From contig NZ_LDCP01000001.1 of assembly GCF_001021555.1 (NCBI RefSeq), positions 806,001-870,000 on the forward strand: a DNA stretch of 64,000 bases, given 5' to 3'. This stretch comes from Aurantiacibacter marinus (GTDB lineage: Bacteria; Pseudomonadota; Alphaproteobacteria; Sphingomonadales; Sphingomonadaceae). The translations under genes were made by a program, and so were the position numbers. The notes beneath the pieces were generated by a model, which worked only from the letters and a program-made list of their open reading frames with translations, was not told the origin of the DNA and searched no databases. Below, in pieces: positions 60,903 to 64,000 of this stretch (position 1 is the first letter of the stretch; each line of letters begins with the position of its first letter).

Positions 60903-62353
60903 TACCTGTCCCGATGCCCCTGCTGCGCAGCGATTGCAAGGCGTTGCAAGCCGGGCAAACCCCGCTCGACCGCCGGCGCGAACCCCGCCATCACCGCCAG
61001 GCGCGGATCACCGTCCGCCATCATTTTTGCTACCGTTGTGCCTGTCGGATCGAGCCGAGCCTTTGCCAACCAAGCCGATATCAGGGGGTCTTTCGACCAT
61101 TTCCCGCGGTTCATCAGATTGGCCAGCATTCCAAGCGGATAGGTGTTTGGCGTATCGGTGAGCGGCGCGGGCATGGCTATCGCATTCTTGGCCGCGTCAT
61201 CATCGAAATGAACCTCGATAAAGGCGGTAAGCGCCGCGCTGAGCGTCACTAGCGGAACATGGACCGGCTGCAGCACGATTGTGTCACCGCGAAATTGCGG
61301 TCCGTGCACACGGCTTTCGCTGAACGGCACTGCCGATGCCGTGCAGTCGATAAACAGCGCATCATTGGGGACCGTTTCCTCCCCATCGGCAAAACGCATA
61401 CGGCCCGGCGCAATCGCACTTACTCGCCCGCGCCGAATGACATTGGTTATGGTGCGCAGCAGGGCGATTTCGCCTTCGGAGATGGTCGCATAGTGGAACA
61501 TTTCCGGCTTCACGCTTTCATCGATGCGCAGCATGTAACCGCCTTGTCCGAGGATCTCGAACATTGCGTCGCCGGTCTCTGCCTCTGCCGCTGCATTGAG
61601 CTGGGCGATCTGGTTTTCCACCACACGTCCGAAAAACTCCGGACCGGGCTGAGAATATGTGCGGTTTATCAGCCAGCTGTCGCGGGGACGGACGCAGCTG
61701 ATTTTATCTGGCGAAACACCGGCCTGAAGCAGCCAGACGCCCGCATCCATCGCCGTCTTGCCGGCGCCAACGATGACGTAATGGCCGGGAAGGTCGTCAC
61801 CGCGCATCCATAGATTGGGCAGATCGCCGGGCACGGCGAAAGGGGTGCCGTCTGCTATGGTGTATTGCGGCGTATGGGTGGCGGGGACGCTGGTCTTGTA
61901 GAAGGTCCCGTCGACTGTCTTGCGGCGCACCGTGATGCTGGTGGTCTTGCCGGGCAGGATCGATTTGAAAGCACCCACACCGTCCGCACCGGTGCCCATA
62001 TATTCGCATAGAGGATGATAATCGACGCGTCCGCTTGGCAGGAAACGGCGGTCCATCAGCTGCGCGAAATAGGCGCTGACCTGCAGGCCACTGGCGAGCG
62101 GGAACAGACCTTTGTTGGGGCCGTGAACTTCCGGCACGTCATCCCCGAAGCCCATCGAATTGACGCCATAGAAAGCGCTCGGCTGATGCAGGGCGACAAA
62201 CCCATAGGCATCGTTCCAGTGCCCGCCGGGTTTGGCGTGCATGTCCACAATGGTAACATGGCAATCGGGATCTTCATCGAGCAAGGTATCGACGAAGGCG
62301 AGACTGACGGCGCCCGCACCAATGATCAGATAGTCGGTGGCAAGATCGGTCAT
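60902..62353 (-). CDS. FAD/NAD(P)-dependent oxidoreductase (flavin monooxygenase-like)
   Basis: 483 residues. The N-terminal FAD site LIIGAGAVSLAFVDTLL is the Rossmann fold, though the third Gly of GxGxxG is Ser here. VDMHAKPGGHWNDAYGFVALHQPS follows as in flavin monooxygenase-like and lysine/ornithine hydroxylase-like proteins; a second nucleotide site is GHYVIVGAGKTAMDAGVWL. C-terminal half has no clear active site to me. Substrate unknown. It lies 70 nt after ispG on the same strand and is coupled to the thioredoxin-like gene. Confidence 0.85.
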   Translation of the reverse strand: MTDLATDYLIIGAGAVSLAFVDTLLDEDPDCHVTIVDMHAKPGGHWNDAYGFVALHQPSAFYGVNSMGFGDDVPEVHGPNKGLFPLASGLQVSAYFAQLMDRRFLPSGRVDYHPLCEYMGTGADGVGAFKSILPGKTTSITVRRKTVDGTFYKTSVPATHTPQYTIADGTPFAVPGDLPNLWMRGDDLPGHYVIVGAGKTAMDAGVWLLQAGVSPDKISCVRPRDSWLINRTYSQPGPEFFGRVVENQIAQLNAAAEAETGDAMFEILGQGGYMLRIDESVKPEMFHYATISEGEIALLRTITNVIRRGRVSAIAPGRMRFADGEETVPNDALFIDCTASAVPFSESRVHGPQFRGDTIVLQPVHVPLVTLSAALTAFIEVHFDDDAAKNAIAMPAPLTDTPNTYPLGMLANLMNRGKWSKDPLISAWLAKARLDPTGTTVAKMMADGDPRLAVMAGFAPAVERGLPGLQRLAIAAQQGHRDR

Positions 62354-62422
62354 ATCGCGGCCCTCGCAGCTTCGAGGCGGAGCCTCTGGATCGTCAAGCT
62401 CACGCCGTGCTGCGCTCTGCCG

Positions 62423-63577
62423 TTATTGTGCTGCCTCGGCATGCGGATCGAACGCGGTGGAAGCGCCGCTTTCTATTTCGGCAGCCTTGGCTTCTACCAG
62501 CGAGACAATGTGATCGAGCATACTGTCGCTTTCGACCGTGTGATCGGTAACGCCGGACAGATACACCATGTGCTTGCCCGCGCCGCCGCCGGTAATGCCG
62601 ATATCGGTTTCGCGCGCTTCGCCGGGGCCATTGACCACGCAGCCGAGCACGGAAAGGCTCATCGGTGTCTTGATGTGCTCCAGCCGCGCCTCAAGCGCCT
62701 CAACCGTGCGGATCACGTCGAAGCCCTGGCGCGAGCAGGATGGGCAGGACACCACCCGAACACCGCGCGTCCGCAGGCCGAGTGCTTTCAGCATCTCAAA
62801 CCCGACTTTGACTTCCTGCTCCGGTTCGGCGGACAGGCTGACACGGATCGTGTCGCCAATACCGGCCCACAGCAGGCTGCCGATCCCGATAGACGATTTC
62901 ACCGTCCCGCCAATCAAACCGCCAGCCTCTGTGATGCCAAGATGCAGCGGGCAATCGACCGTTTCGGCCAATGAATGATAGGCCGCCACCGCCAGGAACA
63001 CATCGCTGGCCTTCACAGCCACCTTGAATTCATGAAAGTCGTGGTCTTGCAGCAGCTTGATATGATCCAGCGCGCTTTCGACCAGAGCCTCCGGGCAAGG
63101 CTCTCCGTATTTTTCCAGCAGATCCTTTTCCAGGCTGCCCGCATTCACTCCGATACGGATTGCGCAGCCATTGGCCTTGGCCGCGCGGACCACTTCGGCC
63201 ACCCGCTCGCTGGATCCGATGTTGCCCGGATTGATCCGCAGGCAGGCTGCGCCCTTGTCGGCTGCTTCCAGCGCGCGTTTATAATGGAAGTGGATGTCAG
63301 CCACGATCGGTATGCCCGATGCGCGGGTGATCTGATCAAAATTCGCGGTCGATTCCGCCGTCGGGCAGGACACGCGGATAATATCTGCGCCGGCATCTTC
63401 GCAGCGGCGGATCTGGTCGATTGTGGCGCCCACGTCCTCCGTCGGTGTGTTCGTCATCGTTTGTACGGTGATTGGCGCATCGCCGCCAACAGGAACATTT
63501 CCAACCATGATCTGGCGGGATTTGCGGCGGTCTATCATGCGCCACGGGCGCACGGAGGATATGGCGTCTATGGACAT
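62423..63577 (-). CDS. ispG: 4-hydroxy-3-methylbut-2-en-1-yl diphosphate synthase
   Basis: 384 residues beginning [23 protein letters not shown]; the longer frame to 63652 is not needed. IspG is the penultimate enzyme of the MEP isoprenoid pathway and needs a 4Fe-4S cluster: ligands in [23 protein letters not shown] and a Glu. The TIM barrel starts [36 protein letters not shown]. Isoprenoid supply fits the ubiquinone genes ubiE and ubiB in this window. Confidence 0.96.
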   Translation of the reverse strand: MSIDAISSVRPWRMIDRRKSRQIMVGNVPVGGDAPITVQTMTNTPTEDVGATIDQIRRCEDAGADIIRVSCPTAESTANFDQITRASGIPIVADIHFHYKRALEAADKGAACLRINPGNIGSSERVAEVVRAAKANGCAIRIGVNAGSLEKDLLEKYGEPCPEALVESALDHIKLLQDHDFHEFKVAVKASDVFLAVAAYHSLAETVDCPLHLGITEAGGLIGGTVKSSIGIGSLLWAGIGDTIRVSLSAEPEQEVKVGFEMLKALGLRTRGVRVVSCPSCSRQGFDVIRTVEALEARLEHIKTPMSLSVLGCVVNGPGEARETDIGITGGGAGKHMVYLSGVTDHTVESDSMLDHIVSLVEAKAAEIESGASTAFDPHAEAAQ

Positions 63578-63743
63578 AGCCGGGGATATAGCGGTCCCGG
63601 TGTGAAGGGGCAATGACACCTGCAGTTTGACTTCGCATATTCTTTGACCCATCGGTGTTCGGGAATTGTTCGTGCGCTAAACACGGTCATTCGGGTCTGC
63701 GTCATGGATTGCTGGGGGGCTGGCATTGTTTGCAAATCCGACG

Positions 63744-64000
63744 ATGACGGATGGCCGCAAAATGCGGTTATCGACCATTTTAATCCTTTATCTAGCGCAA
63801 GGCATTCCCATCGGACTGCTCGAATTTGCCATTCCGGCGTGGATGGCAGCGAACAGCGCGACTGCAGCTGAAATCGGCTTCGTCATAGGCATGGCGTCAA
63901 TCCCGTGGAGCCTCAAATTCATCAATGGCGCGCTCATGGACCGCTATGCTTTTCTGCCAATGGGGAGACGACGGGCATGGCTGATCGGCGCACAGACTGT
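63744..64000 (+). CDS. MFS transporter, partial (cut by window end)
   Basis: About 85 residues visible before the edge. After MTDGRKMRLSTILILYLAQGIPIGL comes a helix pair, then MASIPWSLKFINGALMDRY and MGRRRAWL, the loop-2/3 G-x3-D-R signature of the major facilitator superfamily, with AmpG-like flavour (LYLAQGIPIG, PWSLKF). The ATG at 63744 is used; no strong ribosome site is visible. It diverges from ispG. The substrate cannot be told from this fragment. Confidence 0.75.
   Translation, partial: MTDGRKMRLSTILILYLAQGIPIGLLEFAIPAWMAANSATAAEIGFVIGMASIPWSLKFINGALMDRYAFLPMGRRRAWLIGAQT

Noticed and set aside
1-64000. tRNA or rRNA genes
   Set aside because: The GTTCGAA-like strings seen (for example near 24220) fall inside well-supported coding sequence, and no cloverleaf partner was found.

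Overview
The window reads as one piece of a GC-rich alphaproteobacterial chromosome, most likely from Sphingomonadales (Erythrobacter/Altererythrobacter-like). That placement is inferred from gene content and order: rpmH-rnpA-yidD-yidC-engB, mutM-rpsT-dnaA, ubiE-ubiB-coaBC-dut, a Tim44-like gene with mltA and smr facing secB, heavy use of TTG/GTG starts, and many 4-nt ATGA/GTGA/TTGA overlaps. I saw no rRNA, tRNA, CRISPR array, transposase or prophage gene. The window looks like core chromosome with lineage-specific small and surface genes in between.

Layout. 0-8 kb: small secreted proteins, an HxlR regulator, comM, then ribosomal protein L34, RNase P protein, YidD, the YidC insertase and the EngB GTPase. 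7.7-10.1 kb: a CHASE2/degenerate-GGDEF/EAL gene, followed by a 15-codon ORF whose ribosome-binding site is buried in a perfect hairpin. 10-20 kb: GST, dapE, a dicarboxylate/amino-acid symporter, nth, an M48 protease, dapB, a SIRT5-type sirtuin and a ThiF/MoeB-like adenylyltransferase. 20-24 kb: dnaA, rpsT and mutM on the minus strand, with long non-coding stretches on both sides of dnaA. 23.5-30.4 kb: ubiE, ubiB, two tandem multispanning paralogues, coaBC with a very long acidic linker, and dut. 30-38 kb: DUF2306 and DUF4136 proteins, trpS-murJ, secB, Tim44-like, mltA, smr. 38-40 kb: a membrane LytTR regulator divergent from a DUF2306 protein, and a Pr6Pr protein. 40-45 kb: a peroxide-defence block (katG, ahpF, ahpC). 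45-49 kb: aroC, then ruvA, a secreted DsrE-like protein, ruvB. 49-51 kb: a giant Ser/Thr/Gly-rich surface protein with a PEP-CTERM-like tail. 51-64 kb: rhodanese lipoprotein, acnA, EamA exporter, two convergent L,D-transpeptidases, a minus-strand run (thioredoxin-like lipoprotein, HDAC-family protein, retropepsin-like protease, DXD-type protein), a flavin oxidoreductase, ispG, and the start of an MFS transporter cut by the window edge.

Functional themes: envelope biogenesis (yidC, yidD, secB, murJ, mltA, two LDTs, dapB/dapE), replication and repair (dnaA, ruvAB, nth, mutM, dut), quinone, CoA and isoprenoid synthesis (ubiE, ubiB, coaBC, ispG), and peroxide defence.

Most noteworthy unexplained items: (1) the SD-sequestered 15-codon ORF at 7710-7757 beside a nested two-way terminator; (2) a two-copy array of TGT(A/C)AC motifs built round GGTTACA-N3-TGTAACC, one copy downstream of dnaA and one upstream of ruvA; (3) a 17-bp tandem duplication of the ruvA start that makes a six-codon leader; (4) four CGAT/ATCG half-sites at about one-turn spacing upstream of ahpC; (5) an 11-bp inverted repeat between the LytTR regulator and its divergent neighbour. 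Starts were chosen by Shine-Dalgarno match, family length and operon overlap; alternatives are given where they matter.
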